NCBI RefSeq assembly: GCF_001693815.1
Contig: NZ_MBQD01000027.1
Location: forward strand, 62,001 to 126,000
Reading direction: 5' to 3'
Length of the DNA: 64,000 nucleotides
Source: Tessaracoccus lapidicaptus
GTDB lineage: Bacteria; Actinomycetota; Actinomycetes; Propionibacteriales; Propionibacteriaceae
Shown piece by piece: positions 33,690 through 43,155 of this stretch; within the stretch, counting starts at the first letter, position 1, and every line of letters begins with the position of its first letter. Below the pieces are notes generated by a model. That model was not told the DNA's origin, ran no database searches, and saw only the letters and a list, made by a program, of their open reading frames with translations. A program made the position numbers and the translations under genes.

Positions 33690-33759
33690 ACTTGGCCGCG
33701 GCGGAGGCTCCGACCCCACCACACAAACCAAGCGAACGCCCAAGGCAAGGGGGGTACCA

Positions 33760-34827
33760 GTGACCAGAAGCGCCGCTCCCCACGGCATCCATCCGTCTGG
33801 TACCACGGCGGCACGACGACGGGACCTGCACACGGCATCTGTCCAGTCAGCCCACCCGTCCCAGGCGACCCCGCACGGAGAGCCTCCCTCGGCGATCGTG
33901 ATCGGCGATCGGTGCATCGACCACAACACGGTGGGCAGGCAGGCCCTCGCCTCGACGTGGGGGTCACCGACCCTGTTCATCGCCCGGCACCTTCGACTGG
34001 AGCATGGGCTGCGCCCCGTGGTCAGCGGCCCCTATGCCTCGGATCTGCTTCCTTTCCTCGACGAGTTCGCCTGCGACCAGGGACCCTCCGGCCAGCGCTC
34101 CTTGTCCTACAGGAACGTGGTCGAGCCGACCAGGCGAACCGAGACCGACCACGTCACCGACCAGCAACGAGTCCAGTACTGGCGCCCCGCCGACCGCCCA
34201 CTCCAGCCCATCGCGTGCCAGCCTCCCGGGGGGCCTTCGACCTGCTCTACTTCTGCCCACTGGTCCCCGACCACGATCGAACCGACGACATCGAGACCAT
34301 CGCCGCGGCACGCCAGGACAGACTCCCCGTCCGCGTGCTCCTGGCCCAAGGCCTGATGCGAACCAGCGGCCCCACGACCCACGACGTCTACCGGCAGGTG
34401 CTGCGTCGCGACATCGATGACGATGAGGCCGCGACGTGGTCCTGCTTCGACCTCGTCGTCTTCTCCGACGACGACCTGACCGACGCCCTCGCCAAGGCCA
34501 CACGCTGGTCAGCAAACGACGCCGCGCGGGACACCGGCTTCGTGGTCACCCAAGGACCACGCGGCGCCACCCTTCTGCCACCACGGCACCGCAACACATA
34601 TCCTGACGCAACCAGTCGCCGACGAACTGGCCCCAGTCGGGGCCGGCGACGTCTTCGGTGCCACCGTGGGACTCGAGTTCCACGCGGCATACGTTGCCGA
34701 AGGCATGGACCGATCCGCGGCACTGCTGCGAGCGGTGGCCAGGGCCACCGAAGCGGCCTCGACATACGTCGGCGCAGGTAGAACCCCTACTGTCCCGGAG
34801 CCCGTCATTGTTAGGGGTTTGCGATGA
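33760..34827 (+). pseudogene. PfkB-like sugar kinase with two frameshifts
   Basis: Three segments in two frames make one protein. The N-terminal segment in the 33760 frame is IVIGDRCIDHNTVG. From about 34222 the sense moves to another frame (GAFDLLYFCPLVPDHDRTDD ... FDLVVFSDDDLTDALAKATR ... VTQGPRGATL). From about 34590 it returns to the first frame (FCHHGTATHILTQPVADELA, PVGAGDVFGATVG). GAGD is the anion-hole/catalytic motif of PfkB/ribokinase-type kinases, and the stop is at 34827. The first slip lies in a run of six G, typical of an indel or sequencing error. GTG 33760 follows AAGGGGGG. The substrate is unknown; a sugar or nucleoside is likely. Confidence 0.65.
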
Positions 34828-35186
34828 CATCCCTGTTCGGGGAGCTGCTGGTGACGACTCGTCGTCCGCGGGCAGCGCCCCGGCGGCGTTCGAGGGGCTG
34901 GGGCAGCAAGTGGACCCAGCGGTACCTCAACGCCTTCCCTACGGGGTGAAGGGGGGCAGCCGTCCGCGTGTAGGTCAGCCGGCGCGACAGGAATGGGCGG
35001 CGGTCCACGACCGTACGGTAGGCCTCGGCCATCGCGGATTGTCGCTGTGCGATCTTGTCGTGGCACCCCTCGGTCATGTGCTGCTAGCGCTTGCCGTCTC
35101 GGAGGTAGGCAGGCGAATCGCGACCCCTGTGTGTCGAGGACTCGTCTAGCGCTGAAGATGTCGGCACTGCTGCGTACCGTCCCACC
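34828..35186. other. intergenic stretch, nothing recognised
   Basis: About 360 bases between the broken kinase gene and a small hypothetical gene. Short frames on both strands have no starts or family features. It separates the metal island from the conjugation cluster. Confidence 0.4.
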
Positions 35187-35420
35187 ATGACCATGAAGCG
35201 ATCTGAGTTTGGGTCTCTCGGCGATCGTCTCGGACGAATGCCAAGGGTTCTCGACGATCAGCGGGTGCGTCATGTTTGGCTCGACAGCACCTGCCCTGCC
35301 TTGGTGGTTGACCGCCGCAAGACCGCCGGCCGCTGGGAAGGGCAGGTGGTGCGGGTCGAGGACGGTGAGTTACTGGTGGGCTGGGTCAGCGGCGACAGGA
35401 TCTCCACCATCGAGCTATAG
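35187..35420 (+). CDS. small hypothetical protein
   Basis: A 77-residue soluble protein, mixed alpha/beta by appearance (VRHVWLDSTCPALVVDRRKT ... WEGQVVRVEDGELLVGWVSG). The C-terminal part looks like a small beta-barrel. No family recognised. ATG 35187 or ATG 35193. It faces the end of the conjugation operon on the other strand. Confidence 0.5.
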   Translation: MTMKRSEFGSLGDRLGRMPRVLDDQRVRHVWLDSTCPALVVDRRKTAGRWEGQVVRVEDGELLVGWVSGDRISTIEL

Positions 35421-35449
35421 CCCTCTCCCCTCAGCGCGACCGAACGCCT

Positions 35450-36010
35450 CTAGAGGGCCCTGAGGGTGACCGACTCCTCACCGTCGTCGGAGGTCAGGTC
35501 GCAATCGTCCCGAAACAGCCGAAGGCGCCGGGCCGCGGCGTCATCGTTGGCGTGGCGGGTGTGGGCGGCGCGGCCGGGCCAGGGCTGGTGCTTCTCCTCA
35601 CAGGCGCGGCGCTGATCCCGGGTCCGGTCGAGGTAACCGGGCAGCGCGTAGCGGTGCCACTCCTCCAACGGCAGCGGCCCGGTGGCTTCGCCGGCCTGGA
35701 ATCTTAGGAACGCCAGGGTGCCGAGTTCCCGGACCAGGGGTGGGTGCTCGGGCCAGCAGGCGGGGGTGTGGTCGGCGGAGTACCAGGCGTGCTGCGCGTT
35801 GAGCCAGAGCACGAACGCGTCGAGCCACGTCCAGCAGTCCCAGCGCAGTTCCGGGTCGGCGATGGTGGTGAGGTCCCAGATCCTGGGCAGGATCTCACCT
35901 GTGGCCATGATCTCCTCAGCGGCCTCTCCCCCGCGGGCGAAAGCTGCAAGGTCGATGTAGGCGGCGAGCATGCGCTGTGTGAGATCGGGAAACGGCAGTA
36001 GCTGAGCCAT
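35450..36010 (-). CDS. conjugation-cluster protein resembling DUF4913
   Basis: A 186-residue soluble protein. The central part (RWDCWTWLDAFVLWLNAQHA ... CWPEHPPLVRELGTLAFLRF ... EEWHRYALPGYLDRTRDQRR) resembles DUF4913 proteins found at the end of actinobacterial transfer operons. Function unknown. It is the last gene of the leftward cluster, 15 bases after the coupling-protein gene. Confidence 0.6.
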   Translation of the reverse strand: MAQLLPFPDLTQRMLAAYIDLAAFARGGEAAEEIMATGEILPRIWDLTTIADPELRWDCWTWLDAFVLWLNAQHAWYSADHTPACWPEHPPLVRELGTLAFLRFQAGEATGPLPLEEWHRYALPGYLDRTRDQRRACEEKHQPWPGRAAHTRHANDDAAARRLRLFRDDCDLTSDDGEESVTLRAL

Positions 36011-36025
36011 AGCGATTCAGGTCCT

Positions 36026-37456
36026 TCAGTCGGTGAGGCCGAGTTGGCGGGCGTAGGAGTGCGCCATGGCGGTTCTCTCCCCCGGGCTCATCAGGCGGGC
36101 GTCGGGGGTGTTGGTGATGAGCCGGCGTGCAGCGTGCTGCTGGTCGAGGAGGCGTTTGCCGGGTTTGCCGTCGATGGCGCGGTGGAGGGTGGCGAGGATC
36201 GGCTTCCCGTTCTCGGCCACCACCAGCGCGGTGCGGGTGGGCAGTTCGCGGAGTTGTTCGGGTCGGATGACGGGGGTGTCTTCGCCGTGGGTGGAGATCG
36301 AGCCATGCTGACCGTGCTGTTGATTCCGTCGGGTGATCCGGCGGGTGCCGAGGAGGTCGCTGATCTCGCGGTTGAACCCGGCGTCTTTGGAGCCGCCGAA
36401 GATGATCAGGCTGTTGGTGAGGTCCTTGATCGCGCGGGCCTGCTGCTCGCCGAAGATGCGGGTGAGCTGGGCCCAGGTTTGGGAGGCCCAGATGAACGAG
36501 ATCCCCAACGCCCGCTCATTGGCCATCCTGGTCGCAAGAGTCGGCAGTGGCGCGGTGGAGGGGAGTTCGTCGAGGCAGGCCAGCATCGGCGGACACAGTC
36601 GGCCGAACCGCCCCTCGTTGGCGAGCTGTAGGGCGGTGTCGAGGACGTGCTCCGCGACGGCGGTCATCAGCGGGGACGCGGAGACGTAGGGGTCTTCGCG
36701 GCCCAGGAGGTAGATGGTGCCGTTTCTGCGGATGAGGTCGGCGATGTCGACGGCTGGGCGGCCTGCGGTGGGGACGCAGCGTTCGCGGCGGTCTCGGGTG
36801 ACGAAGAGGGCGAGGGCTTGGTCGACGGTGGATTTGGTGTTGCCGGCGGTGCGTTCGTCGGTGTTGGTGACCGCGCCGGCGAGGAGACCGGACCAGTTCG
36901 GTTCCGCCATCGGATGCGAGCGGAGAATCTCCGAGGGGAGGGTGGCGGTGCGGGGGTTCGCGGACCATTCGAGGACGTCGTTGAGGGTGTAGCCGGCCAG
37001 GGCTGCGGCGTGGAGGTAGCACTGGATGACTTTCGCGGCTTCGGCGGCGTAGAAGCGAGCGGCGGAGTCGGCCCCGTCTCCCCCACTGCCCAGCGTGCCG
37101 GCGCAAAACGCTTTGGCGCGCTTCTCGGCCACCGTCGCGTCGACGCAGCCGTCGATCGGGTCCCAGATCAACTCCGGCAACCCTGGCGCGGCACCGAACG
37201 GGTCGAGTACCGCCACAGGGCCTCTGGCTTGCCGGGCGGCGAGGGTGAGGAGCAGGTCGTCTGGTTTGGTGAGGGTCACCAGCGCGGCGCCGGGTGCCTG
37301 GAGGAGGGCGGGGGTGAGGATGTCGAGGGTCTTGCCCGATCCTTGGGGGCCGATGACGCCGGCTGTACGGTCCCACGGCTGCCACAACGCCACCCCGACC
37401 GGCACCTTGCTGGTCCCGATCCGCCACCCCACCTCAGTGGGCTCAAACCTGCTCAT
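36026..37456 (-). CDS. VirD4/TraG-type coupling ATPase, soluble part
   Basis: A 476-residue hexameric-type ATPase of the conjugative coupling protein family: Walker A GVIGPQGSGKT near residue 35-44, Walker B LACLDELPS, and the C-terminal TraM-recognition-type region (GISFIWASQTWAQLTRIFGE, NSLIIFGGSKD). It lacks the N-terminal membrane segments, which are encoded by the preceding gene with a 4-base overlap, so the coupling protein appears split in two. It would dock DNA-relaxase complexes to the secretion channel. AGGAAGGGG precedes ATG 37456. Confidence 0.88.
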   Translation of the reverse strand: MSRFEPTEVGWRIGTSKVPVGVALWQPWDRTAGVIGPQGSGKTLDILTPALLQAPGAALVTLTKPDDLLLTLAARQARGPVAVLDPFGAAPGLPELIWDPIDGCVDATVAEKRAKAFCAGTLGSGGDGADSAARFYAAEAAKVIQCYLHAAALAGYTLNDVLEWSANPRTATLPSEILRSHPMAEPNWSGLLAGAVTNTDERTAGNTKSTVDQALALFVTRDRRERCVPTAGRPAVDIADLIRRNGTIYLLGREDPYVSASPLMTAVAEHVLDTALQLANEGRFGRLCPPMLACLDELPSTAPLPTLATRMANERALGISFIWASQTWAQLTRIFGEQQARAIKDLTNSLIIFGGSKDAGFNREISDLLGTRRITRRNQQHGQHGSISTHGEDTPVIRPEQLRELPTRTALVVAENGKPILATLHRAIDGKPGKRLLDQQHAARRLITNTPDARLMSPGERTAMAHSYARQLGLTD

Positions 37457-37893
37457 CGCCGGTACCCCTTCCTGTAGAGGTCGGGGCGGATCACGGCCCG
37501 GTTCGCTCGAAGGCGACCCAGTCCGAGGAGCTGTTCGGCCTGCCCGGTGGTGGCCATGCCCTTGAAGCGGCGGCCTGCCGTGACGCGCAGTGCAAGGACG
37601 ATGGCGGCGGTCAGGCCGGCGATGAACAGCGCCGCGGCGATCAGCCACGCGACCCAGACGTTGGCGGCGCCGTGGGTGGTGAGGCCGGCGTGGAGATCAC
37701 CGGCAAGAATGCCCCAGCTGCTGGTGACCAGCGCGGCCGACGGTGGCCAGTGCCACCCGGCGCCGGCGGCGGCGAGGGTGAGGCTGCGGCCGGCCTGGAC
37801 CGCCACCACGGCCAAAAGGGCGACGGCGGTGAGGGCACCGACGGCGGGTTCCCAGGTCCAGGCGTGGCCGTCTTCATGCTGCGAATCAGTCAT
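37453..37893 (-). CDS. membrane-anchor partner of the coupling ATPase
   Basis: A 146-residue protein with two membrane segments (PAVGALTAVALLAVVAVQAG and WVAWLIAAALFIAGLTAAIV). A cytoplasmic end GQAEQLLGLGRLRANRAVIR is typical of the stretch just before the ATPase domain in full-length actinobacterial coupling proteins. Start ATG 37893 is closest to the family, but AGAGGG is very near it; TTG 37905 is possible. Translationally coupled to the ATPase gene. Confidence 0.75.
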   Translation of the reverse strand: MTDSQHEDGHAWTWEPAVGALTAVALLAVVAVQAGRSLTLAAAGAGWHWPPSAALVTSSWGILAGDLHAGLTTHGAANVWVAWLIAAALFIAGLTAAIVLALRVTAGRRFKGMATTGQAEQLLGLGRLRANRAVIRPDLYRKGYRR

Positions 37894-38166
37894 ACCCTCT
37901 ACCAACCCGGACCAAGCGCGCCTACAGCGTGAGCTCTTTCAGCACATCAGCTACGTGGCCGGGCTGGTTCCTGGGCTGGGGTGCACGGAAGCCTCCGGCG
38001 ATGGGGGGTCGCTGGAGGCTTCCGGCTGGATGGTGTCGATGGACGTCGACACCGCTTTGGGTGTGTGCAGCACGTTACCCGGCCGGTGCGGGGCCGGGAT
38101 ACCTACCATCGGCTGCCCTTCGAGCGGAGCGCCCACCCGCCCGCCGCTGTCGGTTGGGTGGGCTTG

Positions 38167-38706
38167 TCAGGTGGTGATGGCGATGGCGATCCAGCCATGC
38201 GTGCTGTCGGGGTCGAGGATCAGGGTGACGTCGACGACGTCACCGGTGTCGAGGCGGTGGCGGGTGATGATCTGCATCGGATCGACTTCGACCACATGGA
38301 CTGGGCCGTGCTGGATGCCGGCGGCGGGGGTGAAGCGGGGGTCGTCGAAGGCGGCGATCAGCGCCCCTGCTGCCACACCCTCGAGACGCTCACGCCGGAG
38401 CTGCTGGTCGGCGGTCAACCAGCCGACGACGAACGCGGTGGCCGCGGAGACCGCCGCCACGACCTGGACATCCTCGGGCGGCTCGTGGGGATGCGCCTCC
38501 ACCGGCGACGGGGTGGTGTCGAGTTCGCCGACGCCCACCCAGCCCTCGGCTGGGTCGCTCTCCCCCACCGATGCCGGCGAAGTGACTGGGTGGGAAGCGG
38601 GCGTGGTCGTGTGTGGGGTGGGTGCCTGTGTCGGCGTGTCGCTGCAGCCGGCGAGCAGCAGCGCGGCGAGCACTGCGGTGAGGAGGCGGGTGGGGGGTGG
38701 GGTCAT
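38167..38706 (-). CDS. conjugation-cluster lipoprotein
   Basis: A 179-residue lipoprotein (lipobox LLAGC), a Pro/Thr-rich linker, then a domain with VVAAVSAATAFVVGWLTADQ ... RFTPAAGIQHGPVHVVEVDP ... IITRHRLDTGDVVDVTLILD. This resembles the VirB8-like/NTF2-fold periplasmic proteins of Gram-positive transfer systems. Overlaps the M23 hydrolase gene by 4 bases. Structural role in the channel is inferred. Confidence 0.7.
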   Translation of the reverse strand: MTPPPTRLLTAVLAALLLAGCSDTPTQAPTPHTTTPASHPVTSPASVGESDPAEGWVGVGELDTTPSPVEAHPHEPPEDVQVVAAVSAATAFVVGWLTADQQLRRERLEGVAAGALIAAFDDPRFTPAAGIQHGPVHVVEVDPMQIITRHRLDTGDVVDVTLILDPDSTHGWIAIAITT

Positions 38707-40166
38707 GGGGTGATTCCTCGGGTGCGGAACCAGCGGTCAGGATCGGCGGGAATGCCCCCGACACGGACCTCCAGGTGGAGGTGGGGTCCGGTCACGTTCC
38801 CGGTGGCGCCGACCTTTCCGATGACGGTGCCGGCGGAGACGCGTCGGCCAACGGTGACGGTGATGGTGGATTGGTGGGCGTAATAGATGACGGTGCCATC
38901 GGCGGTGGTGAGGGTGGTGAGGTTGCCGTAGGCGCCGGCGGGGCCGGTGCGGGTGATGGTGCCATCGGTGACAGCTTTGATGGGGGTGCCTGTGGGGGCG
39001 GCGAAGTCGAGTCCGGTGTGGGCCTTCTTCCATCGGGGTCCGGTGTCGCCGAAGCGGGAGGTGAGGCGGTACTGGTCGACGGGCAACACCACAGCACCTG
39101 ATCCGATGTTGGTGGTGCCGGTTCCTTGGTTGCCGTGGACGGAGATGTGGACGTGGTCCAGATGCGCGGCGGACGGGTCGGGGCCGGTGTAGCAGGAGGC
39201 CGTCCGGCCGCAGCGTCGCCAGCCCTCGTCGGCGCGTGCGACGGACCAGAGGTGTTCGCGCCAGATCACATAGGTGACGCCGAGTGCGGTGGCGTTGGTC
39301 CGGGCCCATTCCGCGACCTCCGCGCCGAGGGCGATTCCTGCTGGGGAGAAGTAGTTGGGGATCATCACGTCGACCGCGCGACCCGAACCGTGATCTTTCG
39401 GGTCGCCGGGCCTGACACCGAGCAGCGACCTGATCTGCGGCCACCTCTGATGGATGCAGCGCATCACCCGCAGCGCGTCGGGGGTCTGACCCTGCTCAGA
39501 CGGCATCCCGGTCGGTGCACAATCCAGGTCTCCGTCGAGGGTTCCGCAGTTGACGAGGCCGGCTGGTTGGCCGGCGAACAGTGCGACGAGTGTGCGGGCC
39601 AGGCCTTCATGTTTGGCGTAGGCGTCGGGATAGGCCGACACCTGCACCTTCTGCGCCGCCTGGGCGACCGACAGGTGCTGCCAGCCGTCGATGTCCGCGA
39701 GGCCCGGGATGTGCCAGCCGGTCAGGGTGGTGTGACCGAGGTAGAAGGTGCGGGCCTGGTAGGCGTCGTCGGCCAAAATCTGGAGGTTCTCGTGTTGGGT
39801 GGTGCCGTCGGCGTACCAGCCGACCAGGGAGCGTTGCTGGAACAACCCGACATCCCCATCCGAGTTGGGGGTCTGCGCGGCGGGGTGGGCGCCGAGGGCG
39901 GATTCCTGCATCGCGGTCGCGATCCCCACCACCGCCCCCGCCGCACCAACACCAGTGTCGAGGGCGGCCGCGTAGATGATGGCGGCCGAGTTCATCTGCC
40001 CCGGGTCGAGCTCCACGCTGGTGGGGGTTTCACCGGCCCATCCTGCGCAGGTGGCGCTGACTGACTGGGTTTGGTTCTGGGGTCCGGCCAGTGCTCCGGC
40101 GAAGACGATCACCGGTGCCAACGGCAGCGTGAGCGCCGCCCCGATCGCGATCAGTGCCTTGAGCAT
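38703..40166 (-). CDS. conjugative peptidoglycan hydrolase with M23 domain
   Basis: A 487-residue exported protein. The N-terminal signal/anchor is IAIGAALTLPLAPVIVFAGA. A lytic-transglycosylase-like region (GIATAMQESALGAHPAAQTP ... GDVGLFQQRSLVGW) follows, then a middle domain with a catalytic-type HGSGRAVDVMIP and LDHVHISVHG. The C-terminal M23/LytM endopeptidase domain has HTGLDFAAPTGTPI and HLHLEVRVGG. It opens the cell wall for the transfer channel. Coupled by ATGA to the VirB4-like gene upstream. Confidence 0.88.
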   Translation of the reverse strand: MLKALIAIGAALTLPLAPVIVFAGALAGPQNQTQSVSATCAGWAGETPTSVELDPGQMNSAAIIYAAALDTGVGAAGAVVGIATAMQESALGAHPAAQTPNSDGDVGLFQQRSLVGWYADGTTQHENLQILADDAYQARTFYLGHTTLTGWHIPGLADIDGWQHLSVAQAAQKVQVSAYPDAYAKHEGLARTLVALFAGQPAGLVNCGTLDGDLDCAPTGMPSEQGQTPDALRVMRCIHQRWPQIRSLLGVRPGDPKDHGSGRAVDVMIPNYFSPAGIALGAEVAEWARTNATALGVTYVIWREHLWSVARADEGWRRCGRTASCYTGPDPSAAHLDHVHISVHGNQGTGTTNIGSGAVVLPVDQYRLTSRFGDTGPRWKKAHTGLDFAAPTGTPIKAVTDGTITRTGPAGAYGNLTTLTTADGTVIYYAHQSTITVTVGRRVSAGTVIGKVGATGNVTGPHLHLEVRVGGIPADPDRWFRTRGITP

Positions 40167-41650
40167 CAGGTGTGGAGTTTCTGGTTGGTGTCGGTCAGGG
40201 GCTGCTCGAGGTCGGGGTGGAGGGTCAGAGCGACCTTGTGGAGGCGGGGGCCTACTGCGATGAGGGCTCGGCCTTTGCCGCCCATGGCCCAGGCGGTGAC
40301 GATGTCGCGGGCGATCGGGCCGAGGTCGAGGAGTTGCTCCAGGTCGTCGGCGACCTCGGCGTCCTGGCCGAAGAGGACCTTGATGTCGCCGAGGTGGAGG
40401 AGGTCTTTGGCGATCTGCTGCGCCTGCGACCCGGCATGCCCCGCACCCAGGTAGTCGGAGGGTTTGTGGGCGTTGGCGATCTCAATATCGCCATGCGAGC
40501 GTGACAGGCGCAGGTCGGCGTCGAAGGAGGACACGGCGCCGGTGCCGAGGCGGAGTTGTCGCCAGACCTCGTCGCGGACGTTGATTCTGCGCCGGCCGGA
40601 GACTTGGCGCATGGCGGTGCCCCAGGAGTTGAGACACATCAGCGCCATGCCGACGGCGTCGTCACCCAATGGCATCAGCCTCGACAGCGACAGGGATTGG
40701 ATCGGCGCAGTCCAGTCGATGGCCACGGTGGTGGGAGCATCGAAGATGCCTGCGAACACACCCGAGATCAGCTGCGCCACCGCGTCCCGCAGCAGTCTCG
40801 TGTCGTCGAGGAACGTGTGCCGGTCCGGGTAGCGCAGCTCGGCGATCAGGTGGTCGCTGGGTGAGTGGAGTTGATGCCACACCTGCGGGATCACGATCGG
40901 CCGCAGCTCGCGCGAATCGGTGTTGGCGTGGGTCAGCTCGTGGAGGACGGCTTTCAGGACCTGCTCCTCCGTCGGCCCCACCGCGACCTTCCCCTCCCCC
41001 ACACTCTGAGACCCGATCAGCGAACGCAGCAGGACCAGCCAGCGGCCGAAGATGACCGCAGAACGCCGCTCCTGCTCATCGCGGTCGAGGTGTCCCCAGT
41101 TGGTGGCCAGCGGTCCGGGGTCGAGGGGGTTGAGGCGGGTGGGCATGCCGGGGCCGATGGCGAAGGGTTCGACGCCGAAGTGGCGGCACATCAGCTCGTA
41201 CTCGTCCTTCGGATCCCCCAGGATCAACGCCTGGTACCCGAACGCGAACATGCGATTCAAGAAGGCCTTCACCCACGCGGATTTCCCTCGGCCGGGTTTC
41301 CCGAACACGAAGATGTTCGGATTGGTGACCGGTATCGAGTCGTTGAGGACCCAGCCGTGGGGGTCGACGTAGAAGGTGGCACCGTTGCTCATGTCGGTAC
41401 CCATCGCCGCCCCCGTCGGCGGTAAAGGGCTGGCGGTGAGGAAGGGCCAGAACACCCCGGCCTGGTCGGAGGTCATCTGGTACCGCTTCACCGCAGGCCG
41501 AGACGCCACCCACCCCGCCCCCACGGCCGGCTTCCCGCGCCAGGACGGGGCGGAGGTGAACTCGCGGGCAGGCTTTGGCTGCTCTGGTGAGGGTCTCGTG
41601 GGGAGGTCGTGGCCGAAGTCCGCGAGCAGGCGGTTGATGCTGCGGGCCAT
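40166..41650 (-). CDS. VirB4-like conjugative ATPase
   Basis: A 494-residue AAA-type ATPase: Walker A VFGKPGRGKSAWVKAF, then EALILGDPKDEYE-like Walker region (YQALILGDPKDEYELMCRHF), and a C-terminal arginine-finger region (MCLNSWGTAMRQVSGRRRIN). It powers channel assembly. Start ATG 41650 overlaps the stop of the SCO6880 gene; the longer frame upstream is a shadow of that gene. ATGA overlap with the M23 gene downstream. Confidence 0.87.
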   Translation of the reverse strand: MARSINRLLADFGHDLPTRPSPEQPKPAREFTSAPSWRGKPAVGAGWVASRPAVKRYQMTSDQAGVFWPFLTASPLPPTGAAMGTDMSNGATFYVDPHGWVLNDSIPVTNPNIFVFGKPGRGKSAWVKAFLNRMFAFGYQALILGDPKDEYELMCRHFGVEPFAIGPGMPTRLNPLDPGPLATNWGHLDRDEQERRSAVIFGRWLVLLRSLIGSQSVGEGKVAVGPTEEQVLKAVLHELTHANTDSRELRPIVIPQVWHQLHSPSDHLIAELRYPDRHTFLDDTRLLRDAVAQLISGVFAGIFDAPTTVAIDWTAPIQSLSLSRLMPLGDDAVGMALMCLNSWGTAMRQVSGRRRINVRDEVWRQLRLGTGAVSSFDADLRLSRSHGDIEIANAHKPSDYLGAGHAGSQAQQIAKDLLHLGDIKVLFGQDAEVADDLEQLLDLGPIARDIVTAWAMGGKGRALIAVGPRLHKVALTLHPDLEQPLTDTNQKLHT

Positions 41651-43155
41651 CACTGGTGCCTGGTGGTGAGGCTGACCCCCAGCGGGAGGGTGGCGGTGAC
41701 GAAGGCCAGGTCCTGGGACATGTCGAGGCGCTGCGGGGCCATGCCGCCGCGGCGGATCGCCGCCTCCAGCCGGCGGCCGAACTCTGCCACCGGAGCCGTC
41801 GCGGGGACGGTGACCGAGCAGAGCGCGTAGGGGTGGCTCATGGTGGCGCCCATCGCGAGCTGCACCTCGACCCGGTCCAGTTTCGCCTGCCGGCGGTGGT
41901 CCTTGGCGCCGCTGCGGACCCCGAGCCGGTCCTTCAACCCCTGACCGAGGCTCTGACCGAACTCCTGCTGCGCCGCCTTCCGATCCGCGGCCGACTGCTT
42001 CTCGATCGGGAAAACGACCGACACACTCCGCCGCTCCACAGCCTCGCTGGGGGCCAGGACGTGTCCCCAGCCGCCCATCGTCGCGCCACGCTCGGGAAGC
42101 TTCACCGTCGAAGTGACCGTCGCCCACGCATCATGCGCATAATGCCGAACAGCGGTGTACGCCTGGGACGGGCCGGCCAACGCCCACGGCACGGAAGCGT
42201 TGACCGAAGCGTCTGCGTTGGCGTCGTGGGCGGCGGCAACGAGGCCGGCGCGGTCGCCGGGGGCGAACCCGAGACGGACCACCTGGGCGAGCTCCGGCGA
42301 GGTGAGCCATTCGATGTCGCGTGCGCCCATGGGGCCGGTGACCACTGCTCCGATCTCGGCGGCCAGGGAGAGGAGGGTGTTCATCCGGCCGTCGGTGGCG
42401 CCGCCCATGTGTCTGGCCTCGCGGCTAAGCCGGTTGTCGGGGATGACGAGGGTGATGAATGCTTCGGTGCGGACCCCTGCCTGGGACCAGCGCAGGTGCT
42501 CGATCTGCGTGGCCACCGAGGTGACGGGCGCATCCACGGTGAGGTTGGCGCGCAGCCACAGTTCCCGCTCCGTGCAGTCATCCGGTGTGGTGCGCACCAT
42601 CAGGTGGACCTCTGAGATCAACTCCCCCCGCGCCGCGGCGTCCAGCAGCTCAGTCAGCCCGTCGGCGTACCGGTTACACAGGGCGTCGGTGGCCATCGCG
42701 ATCCCGTCATGCTCGATCCGGGCGGTAATCGCCCACGTCCGCGCCGCGCGGTGCTTGATCACCGCGATCCGACGCTGGGCCAGGCCCACCGGTGGGCCGT
42801 CGAGGACTTCGACGCCGGTCAGGGCTCCGGGCATGTCGAGCTCGTCCAGGTCGCGGAGGGTGCCTGTGGCGGCCTTCGATCGGAAGGTGAGCCAACCGTT
42901 CAGGCCGGCGATGGCGAACGCGGCGGCGGCGACGAGCCAGCCGACGGCGGGGCGGCCGCCGAGGGGGACGACGGTGAGGAACAGCAGCAGCAGCCACACC
43001 GGCACCCACGCCACCCCGGCCAGCCAACGCTGTGAGCTGATCGCCATCCACGCCGGGAACGTCGCCACCGACAGGAACAGCAGCTGGGGGACAGTCAGGC
43101 CCCAGATCACGCCGGCCTTCGGGGTGGTGAACGCGTCAAAGGTTCGTGCCGCCAT
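41650..43155 (-). CDS. SCO6880-family type IV secretion protein
   Basis: A 501-residue protein matching the actinobacterial SCO6880 family: two N-terminal membrane segments (VIWGLTVPQLLFLSVATFPA; GVAWVPVWLLLLFLTVVPLG), then a long cytoplasmic region with IEHDGIAMATDALCNRYADG and FPIEKQSAADRKAAQQEFGQ. It combines features of PrgI and of the VirB4 N-terminal domain and works with the VirB4-like ATPase downstream. Overlaps the TrbL-like gene by 20 bases. Confidence 0.87.
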   Translation of the reverse strand: MAARTFDAFTTPKAGVIWGLTVPQLLFLSVATFPAWMAISSQRWLAGVAWVPVWLLLLFLTVVPLGGRPAVGWLVAAAAFAIAGLNGWLTFRSKAATGTLRDLDELDMPGALTGVEVLDGPPVGLAQRRIAVIKHRAARTWAITARIEHDGIAMATDALCNRYADGLTELLDAAARGELISEVHLMVRTTPDDCTERELWLRANLTVDAPVTSVATQIEHLRWSQAGVRTEAFITLVIPDNRLSREARHMGGATDGRMNTLLSLAAEIGAVVTGPMGARDIEWLTSPELAQVVRLGFAPGDRAGLVAAAHDANADASVNASVPWALAGPSQAYTAVRHYAHDAWATVTSTVKLPERGATMGGWGHVLAPSEAVERRSVSVVFPIEKQSAADRKAAQQEFGQSLGQGLKDRLGVRSGAKDHRRQAKLDRVEVQLAMGATMSHPYALCSVTVPATAPVAEFGRRLEAAIRRGGMAPQRLDMSQDLAFVTATLPLGVSLTTRHQ

